The notes under the pieces are model-generated. The model searched no databases and was not told where the DNA came from. It saw only the letters and a program-made list of their open reading frames with translations. From assembly GCA_964592475.1 (NCBI GenBank), contig CAZQEZ010000138.1:1-10565 (forward strand): a stretch of 10,565 bases of DNA. The letters run 5' to 3'. Every line of letters begins with the position of its first letter. Positions within the stretch are counted from its first letter, which is position 1. A program made the translations under genes and the position numbers. Shown piece after piece: positions 1 through 7,024 of the stretch. The DNA is from CAZQEZ01 sp964592475 (GTDB taxonomy: Bacteria; Bacteroidota; Bacteroidia; Cytophagales; Cyclobacteriaceae).

Positions 1-958
1 AGTTATAATCAAGAGTACCTAGCAAGACAGGTTGTACCACCTTTTTCACCCGTTCTTCTTTTAATCTTTCCAGCAAACTGTCGATATGAGTATCCCTGCG
101 CAACATGATGTTTTCTGCAGCCTGGTCGATATGCTTTTCTGTAATACTTTGTGTATAATTATTTTGTAATATCTCTTCTACACATTCGCGGGCCAACGCA
201 TTTACCAGCCAGGGCTGGCCCTGGGTCCAGTAATAGGCTTTTTCAAATGCAGCCTGTTCAAATTCCTGACCGGTAAGTTCGGTATGCTGCCGGTACAGTG
301 ACAAAATTTCAATTTTACTAAAGTTTCCTAATGTCAAGCTTTTTGTGATCACATTAAAAGGGCTGTATGAGCCCAACGTTTGACTATCCTCTCGTATTTT
401 GGCCTTGTAGTCACGAATATTGCGCATACCCACCAGGGCAAGGGAGCGAGGAAAAGGAATATCATTCCGGTTTATAAAACCATCGCGCAATTGACGCAGG
501 AAGCTAATTAAGGTATCATTGCTCAGGCAATCTGCTTCATCGAAGAGCATGACCAACTCTTTATCCAGGGCTTCTGTAAAATAGGCCAGCCATTTTTTTA
601 CTATGTTGTTGTAATCACTGTAATCAATTTTGTGACTAATATCAACGTTTTGAAAAATTTTGCGAAATTCAAGTGAGGCATTTAAGGAGCGAACGATAGC
701 AGGAATTCCTTCTTTAGGGTCATTTATACCCTGTATTGTTTCAAGTGAACAGTAAAGTGCATAATAAGTACCTTGGTCATTTAATTGCTTCACCAGGCTT
801 TTTAACAAAGTAGTTTTACCTGTCTGACGTGCCGCATGGATCACAAAGTATTGCTTTTTATCAATTAATGATTGTATTTCAGGATTGCGCTGCAATGCCG
901 GTAGCATGTAATGTTCCTGGGGAATACAAGGGCCTGCTATGTTGAAGAATTTTTTCAT
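1..958 (-). CDS. AAA-like P-loop ATPase, 3'-truncated by window edge
   Basis: I read this frame directly on the minus strand. It is open for 319 codons from the ATG at 958 and leaves the window without a stop, so the C-terminus is missing. A Walker A-like motif (HAARQTGKTT, residues 41-50) has Ala where the first Gly usually stands. A Walker B motif, LVMLFDEAD, lies at 135-143, a sensor-1-like strand LVGMRN at 175-180, and a TQGQPWLVNALA segment at 245-256 of the kind found in AAA-like/STAND ATPases. The N-terminal FNIAGPCIPQEHYML is typical of a bacterial 'ATP-binding protein' family, as I recall it, and supports this start. No signal peptide is present, so it should be cytosolic. The gene is divergent from the ERCC4 nuclease gene, with 101 bp between the starts. 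The family fold is clear. The biological role is unknown, and any C-terminal effector domain lies outside the window. Confidence 0.85.
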   Translation of the reverse strand, partial: MKKFFNIAGPCIPQEHYMLPALQRNPEIQSLIDKKQYFVIHAARQTGKTTLLKSLVKQLNDQGTYYALYCSLETIQGINDPKEGIPAIVRSLNASLEFRKIFQNVDISHKIDYSDYNNIVKKWLAYFTEALDKELVMLFDEADCLSNDTLISFLRQLRDGFINRNDIPFPRSLALVGMRNIRDYKAKIREDSQTLGSYSPFNVITKSLTLGNFSKIEILSLYRQHTELTGQEFEQAAFEKAYYWTQGQPWLVNALARECVEEILQNNYTQSITEKHIDQAAENIMLRRDTHIDSLLERLKEERVKKVVQPVLLGTLDYN

Positions 959-964
959 GTAGTA

Positions 965-972
965 CAAAGATA
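965..972 (-). promoter_or_regulatory. Candidate -7 box (TATCTTTG) for the left ATPase gene
   Basis: On the minus strand TATCTTTG matches the Bacteroidota -7 consensus TAnnTTTG exactly and ends six bases before the ATG at 958. The nearest upstream TTTG (990-987) is only 14 bases away, shorter than the roughly 19-21 usual for a -33 element, so the match is partial. If real, transcription would start at or beside the ATG, giving a leaderless or nearly leaderless mRNA. A chance match is possible in A+T-rich DNA. Confidence 0.3.
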
Positions 973-1059
973 AGATATAACAAAAGCAAATGTTGCTGAT
1001 ATATCGGATACGATCAATTTTTCTTAGTCATTTTTTGAAAATGTGCTATTTTGGGGTTT

Positions 1060-1701
1060 ATGATAAAGTCAATTGAAATTATTGCCGATCACCGGGAAAA
1101 AAATTCGGAAATACCAGGAATACTGAGGCAGCAAGAAGGTGTCTGCCTGAAATGGGACCGGCTTTCTTGTGGAGATTACAAGCTCGAAAATAAGCTGATC
1201 GTGGAAAGAAAAACAGCACAGGATTTTATACAATCTATCATTGATGGCAGGTTGTTTAATCAGTGTAAGCGCTTAAGTAGTCAATCTTACACGCCATTCA
1301 TATTAGTAGAAGGAGATCTTTTTGATCCTGAAATAAGGCACAACATGTCTCAAGCAGCTATTCAAGGTGCTTTAATTTCGGTATCGATAAATTGGAGAAT
1401 CCCGGTTATTTTTTCGAAAGACAAACAAAACACAGTTGAAATTCTAATTACGTGTAGCCGTCAAACTACGACAAACAAACCATTATACCGGGCAGGTTAT
1501 CGACCAAAAAAGCTTGAAAGTCAACGTCTTTATTTTCTTCAGGGAATACCAAAAGTAGGAGCAGAACTGGCAAAAAGAATGCTTGAGCATTTCGGAAGTT
1601 TGGATCATATTATGTCAGCATCTGAATCAGAATTAAAAAAAGTGCAAGGAATTGGCAGAGAAAAGGCATCTCATATCAGGCAATTTATTCATGGAGAATA
1701 A
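1060..1701 (+). CDS. Stand-alone XPF/ERCC4-type structure-specific nuclease with tandem HhH domain
   Basis: This 213-residue protein joins an ERCC4 nuclease domain (about residues 5-125) to a (HhH)2 DNA-binding tail (about 157-212). It carries the family's metal-dependent active-site signature: D10 and R12-E13 in IIADHREK, GDY at 38-40 and ERKTAQD at 49-55 (the ERKxxxD motif). It also has the conserved IIDGRLFNQ at 60-68. The two hairpins are LQGIPKVGAEL (160-170) and VQGIGREKASHI (195-206). XPF, Mus81 and archaeal Hef relatives cut branched or flapped DNA at replication forks and repair intermediates. This protein is the minimal nuclease-plus-HhH form without a helicase. I chose the ATG at 1060. 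An in-frame TTG at 1051 would add three residues before the natural MIKSIEIIADHRE start. No Shine-Dalgarno is seen. A DNA repair or recombination role is inferred, and no partner gene is evident. Confidence 0.9.
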   Translation: MIKSIEIIADHREKNSEIPGILRQQEGVCLKWDRLSCGDYKLENKLIVERKTAQDFIQSIIDGRLFNQCKRLSSQSYTPFILVEGDLFDPEIRHNMSQAAIQGALISVSINWRIPVIFSKDKQNTVEILITCSRQTTTNKPLYRAGYRPKKLESQRLYFLQGIPKVGAELAKRMLEHFGSLDHIMSASESELKKVQGIGREKASHIRQFIHGE

Positions 1702-1858
1702 CAAAATTAATGTCTGGTATCATTATTCAATGTCTGTTTTTTGAAATGACGGCTTTTTTTTGGTCGGCTGCATTGAATTACAAAAGGAGGAGAGTAAACT
1801 TACTGACTTACTCGGTTTACGTTTCTTACCCATGGCAAAAAATTCGATTTTAAAAATA

Positions 1859-1876
1859 TGACTTTTATAAAAGTCA
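1859..1876. promoter_or_regulatory. 18-bp perfect palindrome, upstream operator candidate
   Basis: TGACTTTTATAAAAGTCA is a perfect 18-bp palindrome centred between 1867 and 1868. Its core CTTTTATAAAAG is shared with the palindrome at 1890-1911, and the centres lie 33 bp apart, about three helical turns. It sits where the -33 promoter region would fall for the -7 box at 1886-1893. This fits a binding site for a dimeric repressor acting with the second site. The binding protein is not identified. Confidence 0.6.
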
Positions 1877-1885
1877 ATTTATAAT

Positions 1886-1893
1886 TATATTTG
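1886..1893 (+). promoter_or_regulatory. -7 promoter box (TATATTTG) for the DUF4143-type ATPase
   Basis: TATATTTG matches the Bacteroidota -7 consensus TAnnTTTG exactly. No clear TTG lies at the expected -33 distance, because the upstream palindrome occupies that region. The predicted start of transcription falls at about 1897-1900, inside the second palindrome and about 15-20 bases before the ATG at 1915. The box shares four bases with the palindrome, so a protein bound there would block initiation. Confidence 0.5.
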
Positions 1894-1911
1894 TCTTTTA
1901 TAAAAGACAAA
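1890..1911. promoter_or_regulatory. 22-bp perfect palindrome overlapping promoter and start region
   Basis: The half-site TTTGTCTTTTA (1890-1900) is followed immediately by its exact reverse complement (1901-1911). Only the bases beside the core differ from the first palindrome: GTC/GAC here and GAC/GTC there. It overlaps the end of the -7 box and the predicted transcription start, and ends three bases before the ATG at 1915. Because transcription would begin inside it, the mRNA would not hold a complete hairpin. That favours a DNA operator over an RNA structure. Confidence 0.6.
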
Positions 1912-1914
1912 ACA

Positions 1915-3102
1915 ATGCTTGATTTAGCTTTTAGAAAATATAAAAATATTGAAAAGAGTTTCAGGATTAGTAATTATCGATACTTATTTGAAAAAATAGA
2001 CTGGAATGACAGACTTATTGGCATTAAGGGAGGTCGGGGGGTAGGGAAAACCACCATTATGCTACAAAGAGCTAAATTTAATCTTTCGAATCAATCAGTT
2101 TTATATATGGCACTGGATGATCCTGCTTTTGCTAATCTTGACCTGATAGATTTTGCAGATATTGTTTCAAAGAATGGTATTGAATACCTTTTTTTGGATG
2201 AGGTGCACCGATTTCCAAATTGGTCGCAATCTATAAAATCGATTTATGACTATTATCCGGATCTAAAAATTGTCTTTACGGGCTCTTCTGTAATAGAAAT
2301 TGCCCAAGCTTCTTCAGACCTGAGCCGTCGTGCCTCTATGTATCAATTGAATGGATTATCATTCAGAGAATATATCAACCTGGTTACTGACCTATCTTTA
2401 CCTGCAATTCCATTGCAAGAAATTCTTTTAAACAAGTCAGATATTAAATTAAAAGGCTACAAACCTATAGCTTTATTCAAAGAATATCTGAAATATGGAT
2501 ATTATCCCTACTTCAACGATTCAAGCATATCTACCTACCTGGATAAACTAAAGGAGACTATTAATTTATCTATTGAAAATGATATTCCTGCCGTTGAAGA
2601 AATTAACATTCAAACTATTAAAAAAATGAGAAGGTTTGTAGCAATACTGGCCGAAAATGTTCCTTTTAAGCCTAATATTTCTAAGTTAAGCGAGTTGTTG
2701 AACAGTACCAGAGAATCGGTAATCAACTACCTGCAACTATTGGAAAGGGCCGGAGTGTTATCGCTGATTGAAGCATCCACCAAAGGGATCAGAGCATTGG
2801 GAAAACCTGAAAAAATTCTGTTTGATAACTCAAACATCATGTATTCATTAACTGCAAATGCTGATAAAGGAACCCTAAGAGAAACTTTTTTTGTAAATCA
2901 AATCAAAAACAGCCGGTATCAGATAAAAGCTCATCCGGATGCCGATTATTTGGTTGATCAGCAATATGTTTTTGAAATAGGTGGAAAAAACAAAACTGCA
3001 TCCCAAATCAGTGGACTAAATAATGCTTTTATTGCTGCAGATGATATTGAATATGGACATGGAAATAAGATACCACTTTGGCATTTTGGTTTTCTTTATT
3101 AA
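1915..3102 (+). CDS. AAA_14/DUF4143-type P-loop ATPase
   Basis: This 395-residue cytosolic protein has an N-terminal ATPase domain. Walker A is GGRGVGKTT (39-47), Walker B YLFLDEVH (91-98), the sensor-1 strand FTGSS (121-125) and a likely arginine finger LSRR (136-139), with the GLSFREYINL segment that follows it in this family. A winged-helix-like segment lies at about 252-290 (ISKLSELLNSTRESVINYLQ). The C-terminal DUF4143-type region ends with D342/D344 and FEIGGKNK (353-360), which resembles the acidic/Lys pattern of a PD-(D/E)XK fold. The catalytic state of that part is uncertain. The ATG at 1915 is preferred over an in-frame TTG at 1891, because the TTG lies inside a palindrome and upstream of the predicted transcription start. 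Such ATPases are abundant and often horizontally acquired in Bacteroidota and Archaea, but their function is largely unknown. The paired palindromes at the start suggest repressor or autoregulatory control. Confidence 0.88.
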   Translation: MLDLAFRKYKNIEKSFRISNYRYLFEKIDWNDRLIGIKGGRGVGKTTIMLQRAKFNLSNQSVLYMALDDPAFANLDLIDFADIVSKNGIEYLFLDEVHRFPNWSQSIKSIYDYYPDLKIVFTGSSVIEIAQASSDLSRRASMYQLNGLSFREYINLVTDLSLPAIPLQEILLNKSDIKLKGYKPIALFKEYLKYGYYPYFNDSSISTYLDKLKETINLSIENDIPAVEEINIQTIKKMRRFVAILAENVPFKPNISKLSELLNSTRESVINYLQLLERAGVLSLIEASTKGIRALGKPEKILFDNSNIMYSLTANADKGTLRETFFVNQIKNSRYQIKAHPDADYLVDQQYVFEIGGKNKTASQISGLNNAFIAADDIEYGHGNKIPLWHFGFLY

Positions 3103-3507
3103 TGTTTTCCATCTCTGTTGTCCCTTTACTGGTTACCGGGAGCTGAAGACTGATGGGCGGAAAGTCTTGCCAGGTTTTCGAAACGAAAGATGACTGATGA
3201 CCTGCTTAGCGGTCGGGACAGACAGCAGGTATGCTAGAACATCGGATGGCAGGAAATTGATCAGTAAAATGTAAGCAAAGGCTGGCACGTTGGCCCGAAA
3301 GCACAATACGTCGGATGACTGATGGATGAAGAGAGCCGCAACAGATATTCTTACAAACTAAACTAATCTATGCTGCTAAAAATCATAGGGTCAAACCCTA
3401 TGATTTGAAGAGGGAGAGGTGTGGAAGTTAGATGATGTAGTTTCCGATACCTAAAAATTCGACAGCTTAATTTTTTATACTGCAAAGAATCTTATTTAAG
3501 GGTGTAA
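3103..3507. repeat. Gene-free convergent intergenic region with short direct repeats
   Basis: The region lies between the end of the plus-strand ATPase and the end of the minus-strand operon, and has no credible coding frame. The 11-mer GATGACTGATG occurs exactly at 3189-3199 and 3314-3324, and the shorter GACTGATG also at 3148-3155. A 7-bp inverted repeat ACCTGCT/AGCAGGT pairs 3200-3206 with 3224-3230. The part at about 3120-3340 looks richer in G+C than its flanks by eye. It resembles a decayed or simple intergenic repeat zone. No tRNA, rRNA or transposase remnant is recognised. Confidence 0.4.
3380..3406 (-). terminator. Hairpin terminator candidate for the minus-strand operon
   Basis: AAATCATAGGGT (3380-3391) and ACCCTATGATTT (3395-3406) form a perfect 12-bp stem with a 3-base loop. 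Read on the minus strand, the stem runs into TTTTT before AGCAGC, as in an intrinsic terminator. It lies about 100 bases past the stop of the capA-family gene. On the plus strand it is followed by GAAGAGGG with no T-tract, so activity for the ATPase transcript is less likely. Confidence 0.6.
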
Positions 3508-4653
3508 TTAGTCAGCCCCTCTAGAGATTCCGTTCACTACAATTTCTTTACCTACAATGGTTAATTCTGCACCACCTACATTCACTGATTGTAAATAGTC
3601 GAATAGCTCACGGCCTTTACCCTCATTGGGATCGTATAATCGTAATTCATTATCCTCTGCACGCCAGGTAGGCACTAAGGTAACAGCGTAAAGCTTTTTA
3701 TCTTTTATTACTACATTGGCCAACAATCCTTCCGGGTGCTTTTTATTTCTATTGTCTCTAATATCATCAAAAACCGCCTGACCTAAACTGTATAAAATTG
3801 GTTTGCCCTTATACAATTCTATTTTTTGATACATATGAGGACCATGACCAAACACTAGGTCAGCCCCCGCATCTATTACTGCCTGTGAAATATCATTTTG
3901 ATAGGAAATTGGCGTAGTAGTACCGGAAACTCCCCAATGGTAAGATACAATGACAATATCTGCTTGCTGTTTTAGCTTTTTTATATCCTGCACCATTAGT
4001 GCCCTGGATTCTTGGTCCAGCCAGGTGATCACATACGGTGGCTGACCGGGTTTGTCCAGATTTTTAGGCGGCTGATAAGCAGTGTAGACCTTTATTTCGG
4101 CAATTCCGGGCTGATTATGCAATGCAGCATGATTGGTAGGAAAAACGGTGGCCGCGTATTGCATAAATCCTATTTTTAACCCATCCTTCTCTAAAATCAC
4201 CGGCTGATGAGCTTTTGCCAAATTTTCACCACCACCGGCATAGCGGACCCCCGCACTGTCCAGTACTTGCAAACTTTTCATTAATGCCTGCCAGGGATAG
4301 GTTACGTTGTTAGCTACTCCTACAGCATCAATATTAGCAGCGGTTAGTGCTGCCACCTGGTCCGGATTGGAATGGCGCCAAGTTTTATGGGGAATATCCG
4401 ATTTTTCCGGATCATCGGTGCCTCCGGCAAAAGGTCCTTCCAGGTTGAGAATACGAAATTCAGCTGAATTAAGGGTGGGCATTACGTATTGAAATGCCTT
4501 TTCCGGTTGTTCTCTATACTGAAAATTATTATCTCCCAAAAGAATAATGGAATGAGTACCCGCTTCATTGAATTGGAATGGCCAGGGCTGCTGGGCTAGT
4601 AAATCGCAATATTGAGTAAGAATGCATATAATTAAAAATCTTGCTTTTATCAT
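3508..4653 (-). CDS. Secreted CapA/PGA_cap-family metallophosphatase-like protein
   Basis: This 381-residue protein starts with a hydrophobic export signal (about residues 1-20, ending near LLAQQ). It then follows the PGA_cap (CapA) plan of a calcineurin-like metallophosphatase fold: LLGDNNF (38-44), NLEGPF (70-75), GGGENLAKA (140-148), YHWG (238-241), GHGPHMYQ (269-276) and ILYSLGQAVFD (286-296). Family members take part in poly-gamma-glutamate capsule formation or act as uncharacterised surface hydrolases. Two normally invariant blocks are altered. The ANNHxxD motif reads ANNVTYP (114-120), losing His and Asp, and SLGNF reads SLGQA. Metal binding may therefore be changed or reduced. The usual capB/capC partners are absent, so a capsule synthase role is doubtful. 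It is the last gene of the operon, 39 bp after the WD40 gene, with a hairpin terminator beyond it. The family call is firm and the function is unknown. Confidence 0.85.
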   Translation of the reverse strand: MIKARFLIICILTQYCDLLAQQPWPFQFNEAGTHSIILLGDNNFQYREQPEKAFQYVMPTLNSAEFRILNLEGPFAGGTDDPEKSDIPHKTWRHSNPDQVAALTAANIDAVGVANNVTYPWQALMKSLQVLDSAGVRYAGGGENLAKAHQPVILEKDGLKIGFMQYAATVFPTNHAALHNQPGIAEIKVYTAYQPPKNLDKPGQPPYVITWLDQESRALMVQDIKKLKQQADIVIVSYHWGVSGTTTPISYQNDISQAVIDAGADLVFGHGPHMYQKIELYKGKPILYSLGQAVFDDIRDNRNKKHPEGLLANVVIKDKKLYAVTLVPTWRAEDNELRLYDPNEGKGRELFDYLQSVNVGGAELTIVGKEIVVNGISRGAD

Positions 4654-4692
4654 AATTCATTAAAATTTTTGATCAATTCTATTTTAAAAAAA

Positions 4693-5784
4693 TTATTTCA
4701 TATCTCTGTTATTTAATTGTCTTCTTGACATTTCCTGGTATATTCCGGGAATTTTATTGGTAATAGAAATCATCATATAGAGAGAAATAAGACCACTATC
4801 TTCATGTGCAGTTAGCATTAATCTACCATCGTCAGAAAAATCAATGTATTCTGTACGGGGAGTAGGTATGGTGTGTACCATATCCATGTCGCTCATACGG
4901 TAAAATCTGATTTTATTGTCATGTCCACCAGATAAAAGATAATATCCGTCAGGTGTAAATTCAACAGCTTCCACCCGATAAGGCTCATCAAACTGTTTGA
5001 TTAATTTGCCTGATTCCAAATCAAATAGACGCACTTTATTATCAAAACCTCCGGAAGCGACAAATTTTTCATCATGACTCATGCGAGTCGACTTTACAGA
5101 TCCCGCCAGATCAGGATAGTTAACTAAAGTTTTAAGTCCATCTACTGCTAATAATTTAGCAAATCCACCGTAGTTAGTGCTTCCATCATCATTTGGTGTT
5201 TGAATATTTCCTCCCACCAAAACTTTAGAATCATTCTGACTAAAATGGATGGAATTAATTGTAGATCCTACATTTACTTTCCCTATCTGCTCATACGTAC
5301 CTGTATTCCACAAGTACAAATCACCATCTTCGGTACCGGCAGCAAGTACTTTGCCATTGTGGGACCAAGCAATGCCATCCAGGGCACTTGGATGTTCCAA
5401 CACTTTTACTTCTTCTCCCAGCTCGGTAGTCCAGATCCTGACCATGAAGTCTTCCCCCCCAGTGGCAATGTGTTTTGCATCGGGTGAAAAGGTTACACAT
5501 TCCACTTCCGATTCGTGCGTTTTCTCCCAAAGCAAAGCACCATCGGCCGTGCGCCACAGCATTACCGCGTAACCAAACTTAGCTCCGGAAACAATCAATT
5601 TACTATCGGCACTTATTTCTGCCGCCTCCACTGAGCGTAATCCCTCCGAGTAATCACCTACCCGATGCCAGATATTTTGGATGATGGGAATATCTTTGGG
5701 ATACATGCTGGGTAAATCATTTTGAGCAGAAGCTTCAATAAAAAATAGAATTGAGATTATGAGTAGTAAAGTGTATTTTTTCAT
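4693..5784 (-). CDS. Secreted WD40 seven-bladed beta-propeller protein
   Basis: This 363-residue protein has an N-terminal signal peptide (MKKYTLLLIISILFFIEASA, cleavage near residue 20). Seven WD40-like repeats follow at roughly 51-90, 93-130, 133-170, 174-223, 228-266, 270-306 and 309-340. Typical blade phrases are HIATGGEDFMVRIW (105-118), VLAAGTEDGDLYLW (146-159), FVASGGFDNKVRLF (241-254) and YYLLSGGHDNKIRFY (281-295), which supports a closed propeller. Blade 4 carries a longer loop (193-210, Asn/Gly-rich). No enzymatic motif is seen, so it is most likely a periplasmic or surface binding or scaffold protein for a partner or ligand of the operon. It lies 30 bp after the enolase-family gene and 39 bp before the CapA-family gene, so it is probably co-transcribed. 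WD40 repeats are common in eukaryotes but less so as exported bacterial single-domain proteins. The specific ligand is unknown. Confidence 0.88.
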   Translation of the reverse strand: MKKYTLLLIISILFFIEASAQNDLPSMYPKDIPIIQNIWHRVGDYSEGLRSVEAAEISADSKLIVSGAKFGYAVMLWRTADGALLWEKTHESEVECVTFSPDAKHIATGGEDFMVRIWTTELGEEVKVLEHPSALDGIAWSHNGKVLAAGTEDGDLYLWNTGTYEQIGKVNVGSTINSIHFSQNDSKVLVGGNIQTPNDDGSTNYGGFAKLLAVDGLKTLVNYPDLAGSVKSTRMSHDEKFVASGGFDNKVRLFDLESGKLIKQFDEPYRVEAVEFTPDGYYLLSGGHDNKIRFYRMSDMDMVHTIPTPRTEYIDFSDDGRLMLTAHEDSGLISLYMMISITNKIPGIYQEMSRRQLNNRDMK

Positions 5785-5814
5785 ATTATTTAAGTATTAG
5801 GTAATGTTGTTATT

Positions 5815-7023
5815 TCAATATTCAACTGTAAATTCACATAATTTATCCAGCTTTTGCTCATCCATTTCAAGCCCGAAACCTGGTTTAAAATTTGCAGCAA
5901 ATAAACCGGATTCGTTTCTATAGGTTGGTTTAGATTTTACGCATCGCAAGTAGTTATCCGAATCTTCTGCTTTTTCTATTGCTTCCACCCATACTGCTCC
6001 TACACCAATGGCGATTTGCTGCCACACATTACAAGCCGGCCCAACAAGACTGTCGTCACCAACCATAATATCTGCATTATACTGCTTCACCTTTTCTGAC
6101 AATAGTTGTAAGTGATGTAAACTACCCATACTATCGGGATGAAAATTATAAACCTGGCCCATTCCAGACTTAATAATATTTAATCCATGCCAGGCAGGTC
6201 TCAAAGGATGATCAGGTATTAGTTTTAACGGGTTCACCATATCTTGTAATTGAATCCATTCCTCCACGGTTATTTCAGCTGGGTCTTCCATAGCATCCAA
6301 ACCCGCCTGGTGCAATTCATGCATGTCTTTAGCCAATGCTCGCACACCTGAAAAATCTTTATAACCTCGATTGGCGTCTGCCAGGATCATGGCATCTGCA
6401 CCTAGTTTCTTCCTGGCTAATTTTGCAATCTGAAGATCTAGCTGCAAATCTCCAAACATTTTAAATTTTACATGCGAATCAAGATTTAAATCGATGGCAT
6501 CCTGAATTTGGGATTCTATTACCTCCATATCTTTTTGTAAAATCGTGAAAAGTCCGGGCACAGGATTTTCAGCTTTCATGTCAAGCAAGTGTATCGATGG
6601 AGTATTTTCAATTCTACCTAGTAAATCAAGCAATGCCATCTCAATCAATTCCAGTTGACCTACGTCCAGGGTATTCTTTCCCTGATTATTTTGCTGCGAT
6701 TTTATCAGGTCATATGCTTCATTTATTTTCATTCCATTAAATGGCTTTAAAAAGGAGCCCCACTCTCCAATATCCAACTCAGGGTTGTTTTTGGAAGCGA
6801 TAATTTCTGCCCAACCGGAATGATTTCCTGCCTGAAATTTCACAAATGCATGCTGCCGGTTGTACCAGGTACCCCAGGAAAAATGCCTTACCGTATTAAT
6901 ATCATAACGATAAACTTTGATTTCATCTATCAAATAATCTCTCGTCTGGCAATTCATAAGCGATAATGCCGAAAAAATGGCTAATGATTTGGAAATTTTA
7001 TTTAGAAATCTTCTTCTATGCAT
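5815..7023 (-). CDS. Exported enolase-superfamily (mandelate racemase/muconate lactonizing-like) enzyme
   Basis: This 402-residue protein has a Tat-like leader, RRRFLNK (3-9), followed by a hydrophobic stretch and Cys25 in LMNC, a loose lipobox. It has the superfamily's N-terminal capping domain (about 33-150) and TIM-barrel domain. The catalytic pattern is visible: KFK (186-188, the KxK motif), metal ligands D216 in LADANRGY, E246 in MEDP and probably D271 in IPDHP, then K285 in NIIKSGM and a GDDS loop (322-325). K188 with K285 on opposite sides of the site is the arrangement of the MLE-like subgroup, which contains cycloisomerases, succinylbenzoate synthases, racemases and dipeptide epimerases. 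The reaction is abstraction of a proton next to a carboxylate with Mg2+ stabilising the enolate. The substrate cannot be read from sequence. The start lies one base after the stop of the cytochrome/FG-GAP gene, implying translational coupling. Periplasmic location of such an enzyme is unusual and links it to the SusCD importer. Confidence 0.86.
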   Translation of the reverse strand: MHRRRFLNKISKSLAIFSALSLMNCQTRDYLIDEIKVYRYDINTVRHFSWGTWYNRQHAFVKFQAGNHSGWAEIIASKNNPELDIGEWGSFLKPFNGMKINEAYDLIKSQQNNQGKNTLDVGQLELIEMALLDLLGRIENTPSIHLLDMKAENPVPGLFTILQKDMEVIESQIQDAIDLNLDSHVKFKMFGDLQLDLQIAKLARKKLGADAMILADANRGYKDFSGVRALAKDMHELHQAGLDAMEDPAEITVEEWIQLQDMVNPLKLIPDHPLRPAWHGLNIIKSGMGQVYNFHPDSMGSLHHLQLLSEKVKQYNADIMVGDDSLVGPACNVWQQIAIGVGAVWVEAIEKAEDSDNYLRCVKSKPTYRNESGLFAANFKPGFGLEMDEQKLDKLCEFTVEY

Positions 7024-7024
7024 T

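Noticed and set aside
1041..1076. Eleven-codon frame overlapping the start of the ERCC4 nuclease gene in another frame, a possible leader peptide.
   Set aside because: It has no ribosome binding site and no regulatory sequence pattern, and short overlapping frames are expected by chance.
1794..1820. GTAAAC/GTTTAC inverted repeat and ACTTACT direct repeat in the gap before the DUF4143-type ATPase.
   Set aside because: Only six bases pair, the loop is 15 bases and there is no T-tract. It is too weak to call a terminator or operator.
1832..1861. Nine-codon frame starting ATGGCAAAAAAT, upstream of the DUF4143-type ATPase, with an AGGAGG further upstream.
   Set aside because: The AGGAGG (about 1786-1791) is some 40 bases from the ATG, the frame is only nine codons, and it lies upstream of the predicted promoter.
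3103..3507. Possible CRISPR array or mobile-element end in the repeat-bearing intergenic region.
   Set aside because: The repeats are only 8-11 bp and irregularly spaced. No transposase remnant, terminal inverted repeats or target duplication is visible.
4307..4492. Plus-strand 61-codon frame within the CapA-family gene.
   Set aside because: It is the antisense shadow of conserved CapA-family motifs and has no recognisable content.
5200..5572. Plus-strand open frames of about 95 and 107 codons, and a minus-strand 78-codon frame, within the WD40 gene.
   Set aside because: They are shadows of the WD40 gene, whose repeats and signal peptide are unmistakable. Their translations show no domain.
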